Positions 29,802-39,242 of a stretch of 64,000 bases of DNA are shown here, in pieces. Positions within the stretch are counted from its first letter, which is position 1. Each line of letters opens with the position of its first letter. A program made the position numbers and the translations under genes. Location of the stretch: NCBI GenBank assembly GCA_020832105.1, contig JAFIFH010000014.1, forward strand, positions 1-64,000. Reading direction: 5' to 3'. The notes under the pieces are model-generated. The model did not search any database, had not been told where the DNA came from, and saw nothing but the letters and a program-made list of their open reading frames with translations. The DNA is from Idiomarina sp. Lineage in GTDB: Bacteria; Pseudomonadota; Gammaproteobacteria; Enterobacterales; Alteromonadaceae.

Positions 29802-31838
29802 CTAACTAGACTGATGAGCACCAATGAAATCCAGCGTAATACGCAGCGCTTCATCCAGATAAGGATCAGGACTGCTGTATCGCTCGTCCGCATCCTCTGC
29901 GGCCTCCACTGGTTCTTTGCCAACCCGGGCCAGGCGCTCGTTGATACGCTGTAACCGAATCTCGGTGTCCATGTCTGACTCAGCTTCACGCTCGCTTTGC
30001 ACCAAAGATACATAGTCACGATCACGGCGTTCGCGGAACCGCTCGATGTCTTCGTACACATAGGCAAATTCAGGATTGCCAGCAATGCGAGTCACATGGC
30101 GTTCCTGCAAGCCTGCCAGCAACTCATCGTTCATCCATGGAAAACGCTCATACGAAACCGCGTCGATTTGATCCCACGGCAATGCATTCTCTGCTCGGCT
30201 TTCACCGAACTCATCGGGCTCCACAGCAGACGGGAACAAGATATCTGGCACAACACCGCGATGCTGCGTACTGCCACCGTCGATACGATAAAACTTCGCG
30301 ATCGTGTACTGAATGCTACCCAGTGGATTAGAGTAGAAATCGAAGCGACGTTGCAAGCCACGGTGTTGCTGCACAGTGCCTTTACCGAAAGTCTGTTCAC
30401 CCACCACCAGGCCACGACCGTAGTCCTGAATGGCTGCGGCAAAAATTTCTGATGCCGAGGCGCTGAAACGATCTACCATCACCGTGAGCGGACCTTCATA
30501 ATCCACCTCACCGTCGGTATCCCGGTTCACTTCTATCCGCCCACTACTGTCGCGAACCTGCACCACCGGACCTTCCTCAATAAACAGACCGGTCAGGGTT
30601 ATCGATTCACTTAGCGAACCACCACCATTACCACGCAAATCTACGATAATACCTTCAACGTCCTGCTCTTTAAGTTCAGCTATCAGTTTGCGCACGTCGC
30701 CGCTTAGGTTGTTATAAAAGCCTGGGATCTCAATAACCCCGACGCGACGCTCCGCATACTCACTATCATCCAGAGTTTTTACTTCCGCTTTGGCTTCACG
30801 ATCTTCCAGGCGAATTTTGTCACGCACAATTTCAACGGTGTCTGGTGTACCACCAGAGCCCTGACTTTCCTTCAGCACCTGCAGGCGAACCGTGCTGCCT
30901 TTAGGCCCGGTAATCAGGTCAACCACATCATCCAGCCGCCAGCCGATAATATCGACAAACTCTTTGTCGCCCTGGGCTACTGCGATAATTTTGTCATCTA
31001 CTGCTAACTGACCACTTGAATCAGCAGGGCCTCCAGGCACTAACGAGCGAATCACGGTGTAGTCATATTCTGACTGTAACACTGCGCCGATGCCTTCAAG
31101 CTGTAAATTCATATTTTGCTGAAAACGCTCAGCGTTACGGGGTGACAGGTAGCTGGTATGTGCTTCAACACTGCGCGCAAAAGCGTTCATGACCGTAGAA
31201 AACGCATCTTCACTTTGCGATTGAGTCAGGCGTTGAATGGCACTTTGATAACGGCGTTCAAGATTTTCCAGAATTTCGTCATGCTCGCGCCCTGCCATTG
31301 CCAGGTTGAGTGCATCGTTTTTAATTCTTTGCTGCCAGATCTGGTCAAGTTCTGCAGGCGTTTCCGCCCAGTCCTGTTCTGAACGATCATAATAAAACCG
31401 TTCATTTTCGACTTCGAAATCAAATTCAGCGTCATCCAACAGTTCAAGAGCTTGGGCATAACGCTCGTAACGGCGTTGTAAGCTCAGCTGATATAGTTTG
31501 TAAGGTACATCTAACTCGCCTTGCAGCAAATATTGATGGAATTTGCCTTCATACTGAGAAAACTCGTCGATGTCGGATTGCAAAAAGAACATGCGGTTGT
31601 AATCAAGCTGCTCGAGATAGCGATTAAAAATCTTTTCGCTCATGCTCTCATCCAGTTCAACCCGGCTGTAGTGATAACGGGTGAAATAAGATGCGATGCG
31701 CTTGCTCGCCGTTACATGCTGAGACTCAGCTGCCAGCGTGGGCAGGTCTTGCAGACTATAATTCGGGCTGATAGCCGCGCTCATGGGCGCCACAAACAGC
31801 GTACTGAGTATCAGACTAGTTAACAACGGCTTTCTCAT
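29802..31838 (-). CDS. prc: Tail-specific (carboxy-terminal processing) protease Prc
   Basis: A 678-residue periplasmic S41A protease with a signal peptide (residues 1 to about 21). An N-terminal helical domain is followed by a PDZ domain at about 240-330 and the protease core. The catalytic dyad is Ser461 in FSASASEIFAAA and Lys486 in TFGKGTVQ, with the same 25-residue spacing as E. coli Ser430/Lys455. Prc processes FtsI (PBP3), trims lipoproteins and removes murein hydrolases such as MepS. It lies 9 bases after proQ, and a terminator follows, so it ends this operon. The gene order agrees with E. coli. Confidence 0.96.
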   Translation of the reverse strand: MRKPLLTSLILSTLFVAPMSAAISPNYSLQDLPTLAAESQHVTASKRIASYFTRYHYSRVELDESMSEKIFNRYLEQLDYNRMFFLQSDIDEFSQYEGKFHQYLLQGELDVPYKLYQLSLQRRYERYAQALELLDDAEFDFEVENERFYYDRSEQDWAETPAELDQIWQQRIKNDALNLAMAGREHDEILENLERRYQSAIQRLTQSQSEDAFSTVMNAFARSVEAHTSYLSPRNAERFQQNMNLQLEGIGAVLQSEYDYTVIRSLVPGGPADSSGQLAVDDKIIAVAQGDKEFVDIIGWRLDDVVDLITGPKGSTVRLQVLKESQGSGGTPDTVEIVRDKIRLEDREAKAEVKTLDDSEYAERRVGVIEIPGFYNNLSGDVRKLIAELKEQDVEGIIVDLRGNGGGSLSESITLTGLFIEEGPVVQVRDSSGRIEVNRDTDGEVDYEGPLTVMVDRFSASASEIFAAAIQDYGRGLVVGEQTFGKGTVQQHRGLQRRFDFYSNPLGSIQYTIAKFYRIDGGSTQHRGVVPDILFPSAVEPDEFGESRAENALPWDQIDAVSYERFPWMNDELLAGLQERHVTRIAGNPEFAYVYEDIERFRERRDRDYVSLVQSEREAESDMDTEIRLQRINERLARVGKEPVEAAEDADERYSSPDPYLDEALRITLDFIGAHQSS

Positions 31839-31847
31839 GCATAACTC

Positions 31848-32543
31848 CTAGGCTTCGGTAAACAGGTTTTCAGCTTTGACTTTCACAGTGATGCCTGACA
31901 CCAACTGCACCTGAATCTCTGACTTTTCAACTGCAGTGACAGTTCCGCCAACCGGCGACTGCCCAAGCTTAACCTGCACTTGCTGTCCTACTTCGATAGC
32001 GCCTGCGGTCATTGGTTCCAACTTAACTGCGGGCTTCGCCTCAGCTTTCCGGCCTTTCGTCGCGCCAACCTTGGCGGCACGTTGCGCAGCTGCACGCTTA
32101 GGGCCGTTTTCTTTCGCGGCGGCGTTTTCTGCGTTGCGTTTGGCAGCACGGGCAGCGCTTTCTTTGCTCGCTTTCTCAGCTTGCTGTGCTTTGCGCTTCT
32201 CAGCCGCTTTGGCTTTCGATTCTGCTAAGGCCTCTTGTGCATGTTGCACATGGTCCTCTTCTACAGTACCTGCAGCGGCGCCATCCAGATCAACTCGCTC
32301 AGTGCCTGCTTTGATTGAGCGCAGGTAACGCCACGAGTTTGTATACTGGCGCAGAGCACCACGCAGGCGGGTTTTACTCACTTTCGGGTCATCTGCCATG
32401 CGTGTGGCAAGGTCGTCAAAAATGCCAATCTTCAGAGGCTTAGCCTCACCTTCAATGGTAAAACACTGAGGGAATTGCTCTGCCAGGTAGGCAATAACAG
32501 CTTTGCTGCTTGGCAATTTTTCGGTAGTTTGCTGGTTATCCAT
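31848..32543 (-). CDS. proQ: RNA chaperone ProQ
   Basis: A 231-residue RNA-binding protein. Residues about 8-120 form a ProQ/FinO domain (AVIAYLAEQFPQCF, LKIGIFDDL, RLRGALRQYTNSWRYL). A Lys/Ala-rich linker (about 120-175) follows, and a C-terminal KOW/Tudor-like domain ends in a QVQVKLGQSPVGGTVTAVE-type fold. ProQ binds structured sRNAs and mRNA 3' ends. The linker is longer and more Ala/Lys-rich than in E. coli. It lies upstream of prc, as in enterics. Confidence 0.95.
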   Translation of the reverse strand: MDNQQTTEKLPSSKAVIAYLAEQFPQCFTIEGEAKPLKIGIFDDLATRMADDPKVSKTRLRGALRQYTNSWRYLRSIKAGTERVDLDGAAAGTVEEDHVQHAQEALAESKAKAAEKRKAQQAEKASKESAARAAKRNAENAAAKENGPKRAAAQRAAKVGATKGRKAEAKPAVKLEPMTAGAIEVGQQVQVKLGQSPVGGTVTAVEKSEIQVQLVSGITVKVKAENLFTEA

Positions 32544-32556
32544 TTACTAAACCTTG

Positions 32557-32865
32557 TTACTCTTCGTTAAGTGTTTCGTCTTCATCGTCCCGTTGCTGCT
32601 CCATGCGCCGCACGACGTTAAAAACATAATCATCCATTTCATCGCTATCCAAATCCGTCAGGGAAGGTTCGCGAAACCATATAAAACATAGTTCTTCAAT
32701 CAACGTAATAATGTCGCTTTCTTGCCAGTGCTTAGCGGTGGCTTGCGTTGCAGCACTGTGGAGCATTAAATTAAGTTGATCAGCAGCTAATTCTGCTTCA
32801 TCTTCAAACGCTTCCATATCAGCCACAGAGACTAAATACGGATGAACCTGAAATTCATTTTCCAT
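32557..32865 (-). CDS. Unrecognised acidic protein between msrC and proQ
   Basis: A 102-residue, strongly acidic protein (C-terminal tail QQRDDEDETLNEE) with predicted helical content and no membrane segment. I do not recognise a family. The ATG overlaps the end of msrC by 11 bases and its stop is 13 bases before proQ, so it is embedded in the operon and almost certainly real. A cytoplasmic location is inferred from the lack of a signal peptide. Confidence 0.68.
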   Translation of the reverse strand: MENEFQVHPYLVSVADMEAFEDEAELAADQLNLMLHSAATQATAKHWQESDIITLIEELCFIWFREPSLTDLDSDEMDDYVFNVVRRMEQQRDDEDETLNEE

Positions 32866-33364
32866 TGGCGGCCCAATCCAGTCCTTGCAAGACCGGAAGT
32901 AACCCCTCCAAACCTTGCTGATCAGTTTGATTAAAGCGCCCTAACGACGGGCTGTCCACATCGAGAACCGCGACGACTTTGCCCGCGACGCGAACCGGCA
33001 CCACAACTTCACTGTTGGTTGCTGAATCGCAGGCGATATGCCCTGAAAATGCATGTACGTCGTCTACTAATTGCGTTTCGCCACTACTTGCCGCGGTGCC
33101 ACATACACCTTTGCCAAATGGGATGCGTACGCAGGCTACTTTGCCCTGAAAAGGACCCAGAACAAGTTCATTAGCCTCACTACCGGTGGTCAAATAGAAA
33201 CCCACCCAGTTGATATCCTGCAAATGTTCGTTAAGTAGCGCGGAAAGGTTGGCCAGATTAGCCATCAGGTTAGGTTCATCGCTGACAATAGCGGCGGCTT
33301 GCTGATGCAATAGTGAATAATCGGTTGGCGTGCCCGCCGGCTTACTGTAATCACTGCTATTCAT
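32855..33364 (-). CDS. msrC: Free methionine-(R)-sulfoxide reductase (GAF domain)
   Basis: A 169-residue single GAF-domain enzyme that reduces free Met-R-sulfoxide in the cytoplasm. The three cysteines of the E. coli enzyme (YebR, Cys84/94/118) are present as Cys78, Cys88 and Cys112 in VACVRIPFGKGVCG and HIACDSATNSE, with identical spacing. It lies in a msrC-(unknown)-proQ-prc cluster, matching yebR-proQ-prc in E. coli. It reads as part of the same transcript as the yeaC-like gene upstream (5-base gap). Confidence 0.93.
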   Translation of the reverse strand: MNSSDYSKPAGTPTDYSLLHQQAAAIVSDEPNLMANLANLSALLNEHLQDINWVGFYLTTGSEANELVLGPFQGKVACVRIPFGKGVCGTAASSGETQLVDDVHAFSGHIACDSATNSEVVVPVRVAGKVVAVLDVDSPSLGRFNQTDQQGLEGLLPVLQGLDWAANGK

Positions 33365-33369
33365 AGAAT

Positions 33370-33681
33370 TCAGGAATCCTTGGTTGGTGCGTCATCATTT
33401 GCGGACAAATTAAAGCGGGTAATCTCTTGATCGCGCTGCTGTTCACGCTCGCGACGCAGCTGCGCTTTTGATTTCTGGATCAGCTGACCGTCCTTACCAA
33501 TTGCGAAAGGGTCAGTCTGGTCCATTTTTTTTGCCTGGTACATCATCACTAGTGACAAACTATCTTCTTTTTGCTGTGCCGTCAGCGCATGGCCATCCGG
33601 CCAACGCCCAGTCTCGACAGCTTCTTTTAACCGCAAATAAAGCGCTTCATTCATGTTTGCTACTAATTTTTCAACGTCCAT
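33370..33681 (-). CDS. DUF1315 family protein, YeaC-like
   Basis: A 103-residue cytoplasmic protein that follows the E. coli YeaC pattern: a helical N-terminus, VETGRWPDGHALTAQQKEDS (YeaC VELGKWPDGVALTEEQKEN) and LVMMYQAKK (YeaC LVMLWQARH), then a basic charged tail. The function is unknown. It lies 5 bases ahead of msrC and 31 bases after the zinc-ribbon gene, so it is part of that operon. Confidence 0.82.
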   Translation of the reverse strand: MDVEKLVANMNEALYLRLKEAVETGRWPDGHALTAQQKEDSLSLVMMYQAKKMDQTDPFAIGKDGQLIQKSKAQLRREREQQRDQEITRFNLSANDDAPTKDS

Positions 33682-33712
33682 CTATCGGTGTTAACCTTTT
33701 ATAATCATCTAC

Positions 33713-34045
33713 TTATTTGCGTCTTGCTAGCATCATTCGAATCCGATTGACGATATACCAGACAAAGCCAATCACAATCACCACAATAGCGACCTGTGAT
33801 TGCCAGGTTGGGTCTGGCGCAGTTTCGTCGCGGTAGTAAAATAATCCTGCAATGCCGGCAACAAATAATAGCATCGCTAACATACTTTGCGTGGTCAGCT
33901 TGTGGATTTGGTCGGCGCGATTGCGGCGGCGCTTGCGCTCTAAAGTGTCAGCATCAAGACCATCTACGACAAATCCGCATTTAGGACAGGTCGCGGCTTT
34001 GTCGGACATTTTCTCATTGCATTGCGGGCAACTTACGATTGCCAT
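33713..34045 (-). CDS. Zinc-ribbon membrane protein
   Basis: A 110-residue protein with an N-terminal zinc ribbon (CPQCNEKMSDKAATCPKC, four cysteines), a basic linker (ERKRRRNRADQ) and two hydrophobic segments (about 53-70 and 84-102). The ribbon is therefore probably cytoplasmic and tethered to the inner membrane. No specific function is recognised. It is the first gene of the operon that runs to prc. The 288-base region upstream holds the operon promoter and the terminator of the AGCS gene and no other gene that I can see. Confidence 0.75.
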   Translation of the reverse strand: MAIVSCPQCNEKMSDKAATCPKCGFVVDGLDADTLERKRRRNRADQIHKLTTQSMLAMLLFVAGIAGLFYYRDETAPDPTWQSQVAIVVIVIGFVWYIVNRIRMMLARRK

Positions 34046-34267
34046 AAATTCACCTTCACTTATCTAGCTTCGTGTGACCCATCTCATTCATGTCTGGCTG
34101 GTGTCGTGCGCTCATCGATGAACTGACAATGGCACCTTAAACGTCATTCATGTTCAACCAAACAAGCTACATTGTGCCATATCACAGGCTTTCAAGGTAG
34201 TCGGGCTGTTTAAGTAAGTTAAATTACTCTGTACAGGGTTAAATCTTTGAAAATATCCATGCATGAA

Positions 34268-34311
34268 TAAAAAAACAAGCAACAAGCCAGGTGTTCAGCT
34301 TGTTGCTTGTT
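34268..34311 (-). terminator. Strong terminator after the AGCS symporter gene
   Basis: AACAAGCAACAAGC (34274-34287) pairs perfectly with GCTTGTTGCTTGTT (34298-34311) around a 10-base loop; on the minus strand a T-rich tail follows. It lies about 22 bases past the symporter stop codon. Confidence 0.88.
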
Positions 34312-34333
34312 TAGTCGGGTTTACCAACGCTGA

Positions 34334-36022
34334 TTAGGACTTATCGTTATCGTCTTTGTCAGGCAGTTTATGCTGGTTCTCAGCCCAATACTTATTCACC
34401 GTGTCTTTCATTTCACGGCGCATCAGCATAATACCGAGCAAATTAGGCAAGGTCATCAGTACAATAGCCACTGCCGCAATTTTCCAGATCAAGGTGGTGT
34501 CGGCGATGGCGGCTAAAAAGAAGCCTGCCACATATAGCACCCGGTACGGCATCACTGAACGTGGCCCCGCCAGGTAAATCATTGCCCTGTCGCCATAGTA
34601 CGACCAGGCAATGGCAGTTGAAAACGCAAACATCAACAGCCCCACTGCGACAATGTACTGACCAAAGTCGCCGAAGAATCCACGCGTAAAGGCCACAGTT
34701 GTTAACGCCGCCGAGTGAATTAACGAGTCACCAATGACCTGTATGTTGTCGCGAGTAAAGCGTCCATTCTCAACGTTCAACGTACCACTGTAATTGGTGT
34801 CACCACCAATCAGAATGCGCACATTTTCAGCGACAGAGCGTGAGTTCAGGATCGTGTAGTTACCAGGTTCTGGTTCACCGTCAACAACGTTGATAACCCC
34901 TTCGAAGCGCTCGATGTCATTACTTTGATTGTTCAGGTAGCGTGACAGCGCCGTGCGATCTGTCTCAATTTGGTCGTCATAAATACCAGAAATAATCCGC
35001 ATGTCAGCACGATCAAACTGGTTCTCATGCTTTTCATGCCATACACCAGACGCCAGAATCACCAGACCGGTCAAAGTACAAATCAGAATCGTATCGATGA
35101 AAGGCTCAAGAATTGAAACCATGCCCTCTTCAGCTGGCTCTTTGGTACGCGCGGAGGCGTGAGCGATAGCCGCTGAACCCTGACCTGCTTCATTCGAATA
35201 CAAACCACGGGCGACACCCATGTTGAATGCAAACGCGAAGCTTGCGCCAACGAAGCCACCTACCGCCGCGGTGCCACTGAAGGCGCCTGCGAAGATCGAT
35301 GCAAATGACGGGATGATATTTTCAATGTTGTAGAAGATCACCGCAAAGGCGCCCAGTACGTACAGCACCGACATCAGCGGAACAATGCGTGATGTCACTG
35401 CAGCAATACGACGAATACCACCTAAAATAACCAAACCAAGAAGTACCGCCAGTACGCCACCAACCCAAATAGCTGGCACGTTAAAGGTCGCTTCCATGGC
35501 CTGGGCAATATTGTTGCTCTGCGGCATGTTACCGGTACCGAACGAGCTCAATACCGTCGCAACCGCAAAGATCACCGCCAGCCACTTCATATTCAGACCG
35601 CGAGACATATAGTACATCGGGCCACCGGCCATCGTACCGTCTTCGGTTTTCACTCGGTATTTATGCGACAGGGTCACTTCAACAAATTTGGTGGTCATGC
35701 CGAAGAACGCGGTCATCCACATCCAGAATAATGCCGCTGGGCCACCTAAAAACAATGCCAGTGCAACGCCACCAATGTTACCCGTACCAACGGTACCGGA
35801 CAGTGCTGTGGTCAGGGCCTGGAAATGGGTGGTGTCCCCTGGATCTTTGCTACGGTCAAACTTGCCGGTAACGACTCGCCAACCATGTTTAAAGAAACGA
35901 ACCTGCGGGAATTTCAGGTAAATGGTAAAAAATAAGCCGACACCTAGCAGCAGGAACGGAAAGTAAAACGCTCCGCCTAGGATGCTGTCCAGCCAGTCCA
36001 GCATGTTATTCATGAAGTTCAA
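34334..36022 (-). CDS. Alanine/glycine:cation symporter (AGCS family)
   Basis: A 562-residue inner-membrane Na+ (or H+)-coupled amino-acid symporter. It has typical AGCS motifs ([70 protein letters not shown]). A hydrophilic insertion of about 100 residues (about 330-430) sits between two transmembrane segments; ordinary members have a short loop and about 450-480 residues. The listed start is TTG 36022, which has AGGGGG 5 bases upstream; ATG 36013 is the alternative. I see no glycine riboswitch in the short leader. Confidence 0.92.
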   Translation of the reverse strand: MNFMNNMLDWLDSILGGAFYFPFLLLGVGLFFTIYLKFPQVRFFKHGWRVVTGKFDRSKDPGDTTHFQALTTALSGTVGTGNIGGVALALFLGGPAALFWMWMTAFFGMTTKFVEVTLSHKYRVKTEDGTMAGGPMYYMSRGLNMKWLAVIFAVATVLSSFGTGNMPQSNNIAQAMEATFNVPAIWVGGVLAVLLGLVILGGIRRIAAVTSRIVPLMSVLYVLGAFAVIFYNIENIIPSFASIFAGAFSGTAAVGGFVGASFAFAFNMGVARGLYSNEAGQGSAAIAHASARTKEPAEEGMVSILEPFIDTILICTLTGLVILASGVWHEKHENQFDRADMRIISGIYDDQIETDRTALSRYLNNQSNDIERFEGVINVVDGEPEPGNYTILNSRSVAENVRILIGGDTNYSGTLNVENGRFTRDNIQVIGDSLIHSAALTTVAFTRGFFGDFGQYIVAVGLLMFAFSTAIAWSYYGDRAMIYLAGPRSVMPYRVLYVAGFFLAAIADTTLIWKIAAVAIVLMTLPNLLGIMLMRREMKDTVNKYWAENQHKLPDKDDNDKS

Positions 36023-36103
36023 GGTAGCCCCCTGGAATTATTATCATTATTTATTGTTGTTAACGTATCGTCGTTATTTAAAATGTCTTGCTTGCTACAG
36101 ATA

Positions 36104-36134
36104 CAAAAGCGCCGGTCTGGTACCCAGACCGGCG
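36104..36134 (-). terminator. Terminator after the M14 carboxypeptidase gene
   Basis: CGCCGGTCTGG (36110-36120) pairs perfectly with CCAGACCGGCG (36124-36134) around TAC. On the minus strand CTTTTGT follows. It is placed seven bases after the M14 stop codon. Confidence 0.85.
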
Positions 36135-36140
36135 ATCATA

Positions 36141-37268
36141 CTAGCGTAACTTGTCTACAACTGCGAGCACTGCTGCCAGGCTGTCGTGACCAAATTGCTG
36201 GCTACGAATATCCGACCATCCGGTGAGAGGATTCGCCACACCGTCATTGTCTTTAAACGGCATCTCAACGGTAAAGGCCAGGCAGTCAAAAGTCTCGCCA
36301 ACATTTGCCGAACACACTGTCAGGTTAGCCTGACCTGGCTCGTCGCGCGGGTATCCATGCTCGACCTGAAATTCAGGGGTGGCATGTAATAATGCCTGCT
36401 TAAATGCTTCCTCAAGCCCTTCAATGCGCTCAGAGTAGGACGGATTGCCTTCACAACCAGCGACGAAATTATAAGGAATCGCTTCGTCCCCGTGTATATC
36501 AAGGTGCATATCCACACCCGTCTGCAGCATTCGCTCACGCACCAGGTAGACTTCCGGGCTGTTTTCCATGCTCGGCGACTGCCATTCGCGGTTCAGGTTA
36601 ACCCCTTTCGCGTTGGTCCGCAGATGCCCGCGCACGCTTCCGTCCGGATTCATATTTGGCACAATGTAGAAAACCGCTTTATCCAACAACAACCGCGCAA
36701 CGCCATCGTCATCGTCAAGTAAGCGCTTAAGCATGCCTTCTACATACCATTCCGCCATGCTTTCACCTGGGTGCTGGCGCGCTGTAATCCACACCACTTT
36801 TTTGTCGGCACCGGGCTCACCAACCTGAAGCAGCGTCATATCACGCCCGTCCAGAGTTTGCCCCAGCACTTGCTGCTCAACCCAGCTGGACTGCTGCGCG
36901 GCTTGCAGTAAATCCAGATGGCGCTCGTAGCTGTAAGGTACAAAGTAGGCATAAAACACAGTTTCTTGCTCTGGTACATGGTCAATGATCAGGTTCTTGC
37001 CGTCAAAACAGGTATCGACGCGAAACCAGTGCTCACGATCATAACTGGCCATTGCCTGGTACCCTTCCCACGCATCGGGGTACGCCGCTTTATCGACGCC
37101 TTCAATCACCATCCGGTGGGCCACATCCGCCTCGGAATAAAGCTTAAAATGGAACCACTGGAAGAATTCCGATTGATTGTCCTTGCGGATCCGCAAGCGA
37201 ATGTCATCTGCCTGTTGCGCACTGATGACCTCGATGTTGCCACTATCAAAATGACTGCTGATAAACAT
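36141..37268 (-). CDS. M14-family cytosolic carboxypeptidase
   Basis: A 375-residue zinc carboxypeptidase with an N-terminal beta-rich domain (residues 1 to about 125) and an M14 catalytic domain. Zinc ligands are His166 and Glu169 in ARQHPGESMAEW and His259 in LDIHGDE. Substrate-binding motifs are NMNPDGSVRGHLRTNAKGVNLNR, and the catalytic glutamate is in FTVEMPFKDN. This matches the CCP/Nna1-like subfamily, whose eukaryotic members are deglutamylases; the bacterial substrate is unknown. No signal peptide is seen. It lies downstream of gap and is separated from it by a terminator. Confidence 0.9.
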   Translation of the reverse strand: MFISSHFDSGNIEVISAQQADDIRLRIRKDNQSEFFQWFHFKLYSEADVAHRMVIEGVDKAAYPDAWEGYQAMASYDREHWFRVDTCFDGKNLIIDHVPEQETVFYAYFVPYSYERHLDLLQAAQQSSWVEQQVLGQTLDGRDMTLLQVGEPGADKKVVWITARQHPGESMAEWYVEGMLKRLLDDDDGVARLLLDKAVFYIVPNMNPDGSVRGHLRTNAKGVNLNREWQSPSMENSPEVYLVRERMLQTGVDMHLDIHGDEAIPYNFVAGCEGNPSYSERIEGLEEAFKQALLHATPEFQVEHGYPRDEPGQANLTVCSANVGETFDCLAFTVEMPFKDNDGVANPLTGWSDIRSQQFGHDSLAAVLAVVDKLR

Positions 37269-37300
37269 GAGATACCCTGCTTTATTGAGTCGTTAAAAGA

Positions 37301-37328
37301 ATAAAGCGCCCATTTGTGGGCGCTTTAT
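37301..37328. terminator. Terminator after gap
   Basis: ATAAAGCGCCCA (37301-37312) pairs with TGGGCGCTTTAT (37317-37328) around TTTG. It lies directly downstream of the gap stop codon, ahead of the M14 gene. Confidence 0.82.
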
Positions 37329-37340
37329 CTGTCTCCTGCC

Positions 37341-38786
37341 TTATTTAGGCAAGCTAAGAACTTTTTGGCCTGCCATATCCTGCACCACGCGCAGCACCTG
37401 ACAGCTATAACCAAACTCGTTGTCATACCATACATACAGCACAGCACGATTGTCATCAACGATCGTGGCTTGAGAATCAACGATGCCCGCATAACGGCTA
37501 CCCACCAGGTCTGATGATACGATCTCAGTGGAGGCGGTGTAATCTACCTGGTTCTGCAAGTCAGAGAAAAGCGCGGTCTCGCGCAGGTATTCGTTCATCT
37601 CTTCTTTGCTTGATGATTTGGCCATGTTGAGGTTCATGATGGCCATCGACACGTTTGGTGTCGGTACCCGAATCGCATTACCGGTAAGCTTACCCTTCAG
37701 TTGCGGGAACGCTTTAGCGACCGCTTTAGCTGCACCCGTCTCGGTCAATACCATGTTCAGGGGTGCTGAACGACCGCGACGATCTGCGCTATGGTAGTTA
37801 TCAATCAGGTTCTGGTCATTGGTGTAGGCGTGTACGGTTTCCACATGGCCACTTTGGATTTCGTATTTGTCATGTACCGCTTTCAGTACCGGCGTAATCG
37901 CGTTGGTGGTACAGCTTGCCGCAGACAGAATCAGGTCTTCCGGCTGGATGTCTGCGTCATTCACACCATGCACAATATTCTTGATATCGCCTTTGGCTGG
38001 TGCTGTTAACAGCACTTTCTTAACACCTTTTGATTTCAGGTGCAGACCAAGGCCGGCTTCATCTTTCCAGATCCCGGTATTGTCTACGACGATGGCATCT
38101 TTAATACCATACTGGGTGTAATCCACCTGATCCGGGCCATTTGAGTAAATGACCTGAATCTTGGTGCCATTGGCTTTAATCGCCTTAGCTTCATGGTCAA
38201 CAGTGATCGAGCCATTAAATGGACCATGCACAGAGTCACGACGCAACAGGCTTGCGCGCTTCTCAAGATCGCCTTCACGTCCGCCGCGTACAACAATGGC
38301 ACGCAAACGCAATTTGTTATTTTTGCCGTTTTTCTCAATCAATAGACGAGCCAGTAAACGACCGATACGGCCAAAGCCATACAACACCACGTCCTGAGGT
38401 TCGATATCATCAGTTTTATCAACGATGTCACTCAATTGCTCGGCGAGGTAATCTTCAACGCTCTGCTCGTCGTTGTTTTCTTTGAAAAGGTAGTTAAAAG
38501 CAAGCTTACCAATATCGATGCGAGCTGGAGCCAGCTCCATCTCTGCAATGGCTTTTAAGAATGGGTAACTTTCGCGAAGACGTAATTTCTTGCCTTCGTG
38601 CTGACGAACCAGGCGATGGGTTTTGATAATATCAATCGTCGAGCCATTTAACAGCGAACGACCATATACCACAATTTCCACACCTTTGGTGCGATAAAGG
38701 CGGCCGATCAGTGGCTGCATCAGTTCTGCGTACTCTTGACGCTCTTCCCAGCTGGACAAAGTACTGTCGTTATGCGCTTCAGTCAT
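37341..38786 (-). CDS. Glyceraldehyde-3-phosphate dehydrogenase, long form
   Basis: A 481-residue GAPDH with about 130 extra N-terminal residues compared with the usual 330. The NAD-binding motif VVLYGFGRIGRLLARL starts at residue 132, and the catalytic cysteine is Cys292 in SAASCTTNAITP. The helical N-terminal extension is a known feature of a GAPDH subgroup in Vibrio, Shewanella and Pseudomonas; its role is unclear. The true start is ATG 38786, with AAGGG 8 bases upstream; the frame runs on to 38855. Neighbours are msrB upstream and divergent pyk, a glycolysis and redox-repair cluster. Confidence 0.93.
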   Translation of the reverse strand: MTEAHNDSTLSSWEERQEYAELMQPLIGRLYRTKGVEIVVYGRSLLNGSTIDIIKTHRLVRQHEGKKLRLRESYPFLKAIAEMELAPARIDIGKLAFNYLFKENNDEQSVEDYLAEQLSDIVDKTDDIEPQDVVLYGFGRIGRLLARLLIEKNGKNNKLRLRAIVVRGGREGDLEKRASLLRRDSVHGPFNGSITVDHEAKAIKANGTKIQVIYSNGPDQVDYTQYGIKDAIVVDNTGIWKDEAGLGLHLKSKGVKKVLLTAPAKGDIKNIVHGVNDADIQPEDLILSAASCTTNAITPVLKAVHDKYEIQSGHVETVHAYTNDQNLIDNYHSADRRGRSAPLNMVLTETGAAKAVAKAFPQLKGKLTGNAIRVPTPNVSMAIMNLNMAKSSSKEEMNEYLRETALFSDLQNQVDYTASTEIVSSDLVGSRYAGIVDSQATIVDDNRAVLYVWYDNEFGYSCQVLRVVQDMAGQKVLSLPK

Positions 38787-38861
38787 TCCAAAAACCCTTT
38801 CAGTTGAAAAAAATTCGCTGCATATTGTACTTAATTTCGCCCTTGCTCTCCACACATAAAA

Positions 38862-39242
38862 TCAGTCTTTGTCCGCGCGAAATTCCAACGCCACCGAATT
38901 CACACAATAACGCTGTCCGCTGGGTGCCGGCCCGTCTTCAAACACGTGGCCAAGATGCCCGCCACAGTTTTTACACAGGATCTCCACCCGCCGCATCCCA
39001 TGACTGGTATCTTCAACGTATTCCACGGTGTCCGGCAGCGATGCATAAAAGCTGGGCCAGCCGCACCCTGCATCAAACTTTGTCGAGGCACTGAAGAGCT
39101 CTGTCCCACAGCCCGCACATTGATAGATTCCCGGGCGCTCTTCATCTAATAAAGCCCCTGAAAATCGCCGTTCAGTGCCCTTCTCACGGAGTACTCGATA
39201 CGCCTCAGCAGAAAGCTTTTGTTGCCATTTTGAATCATCCAT
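38862..39242 (-). CDS. msrB: Peptide methionine-(R)-sulfoxide reductase MsrB
   Basis: A 126-residue enzyme that repairs Met-R-sulfoxide in proteins. Zinc cysteines are CAGC (42, 45) and CKNC (90, 93). The catalytic cysteine is Cys113 in GQRYCVNSVAL and the candidate resolving cysteine is Cys60 in DAGCGWPSF. No signal peptide is present, so it is cytoplasmic. GAGG with a 6-base spacer supports ATG 39242 over the upstream in-frame start at 39254. It lies upstream of gap on the same strand and is divergent from pyk. Confidence 0.95.
   Translation of the reverse strand: MDDSKWQQKLSAEAYRVLREKGTERRFSGALLDEERPGIYQCAGCGTELFSASTKFDAGCGWPSFYASLPDTVEYVEDTSHGMRRVEILCKNCGGHLGHVFEDGPAPSGQRYCVNSVALEFRADKD

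Noticed and set aside
31936-32328. A 130-residue open frame on the plus strand opposite proQ.
   Set aside because: It is the antisense shadow of the Ala/Lys-rich proQ linker, with low-complexity Ala, Leu and Ser composition and no ribosome-binding site.
36031-36085. GGAAT followed by CGTA on the plus strand near the AGCS start.
   Set aside because: The spacing is 25 bases, far from 16-17, and it points towards the end of the symporter's own regulatory region with no gene downstream on that strand.
36023-36110. A glycine riboswitch in front of the AGCS symporter gene.
   Set aside because: The region between the M14 terminator and the start codon is under 90 bases and shows no tandem aptamer-like conserved cores.
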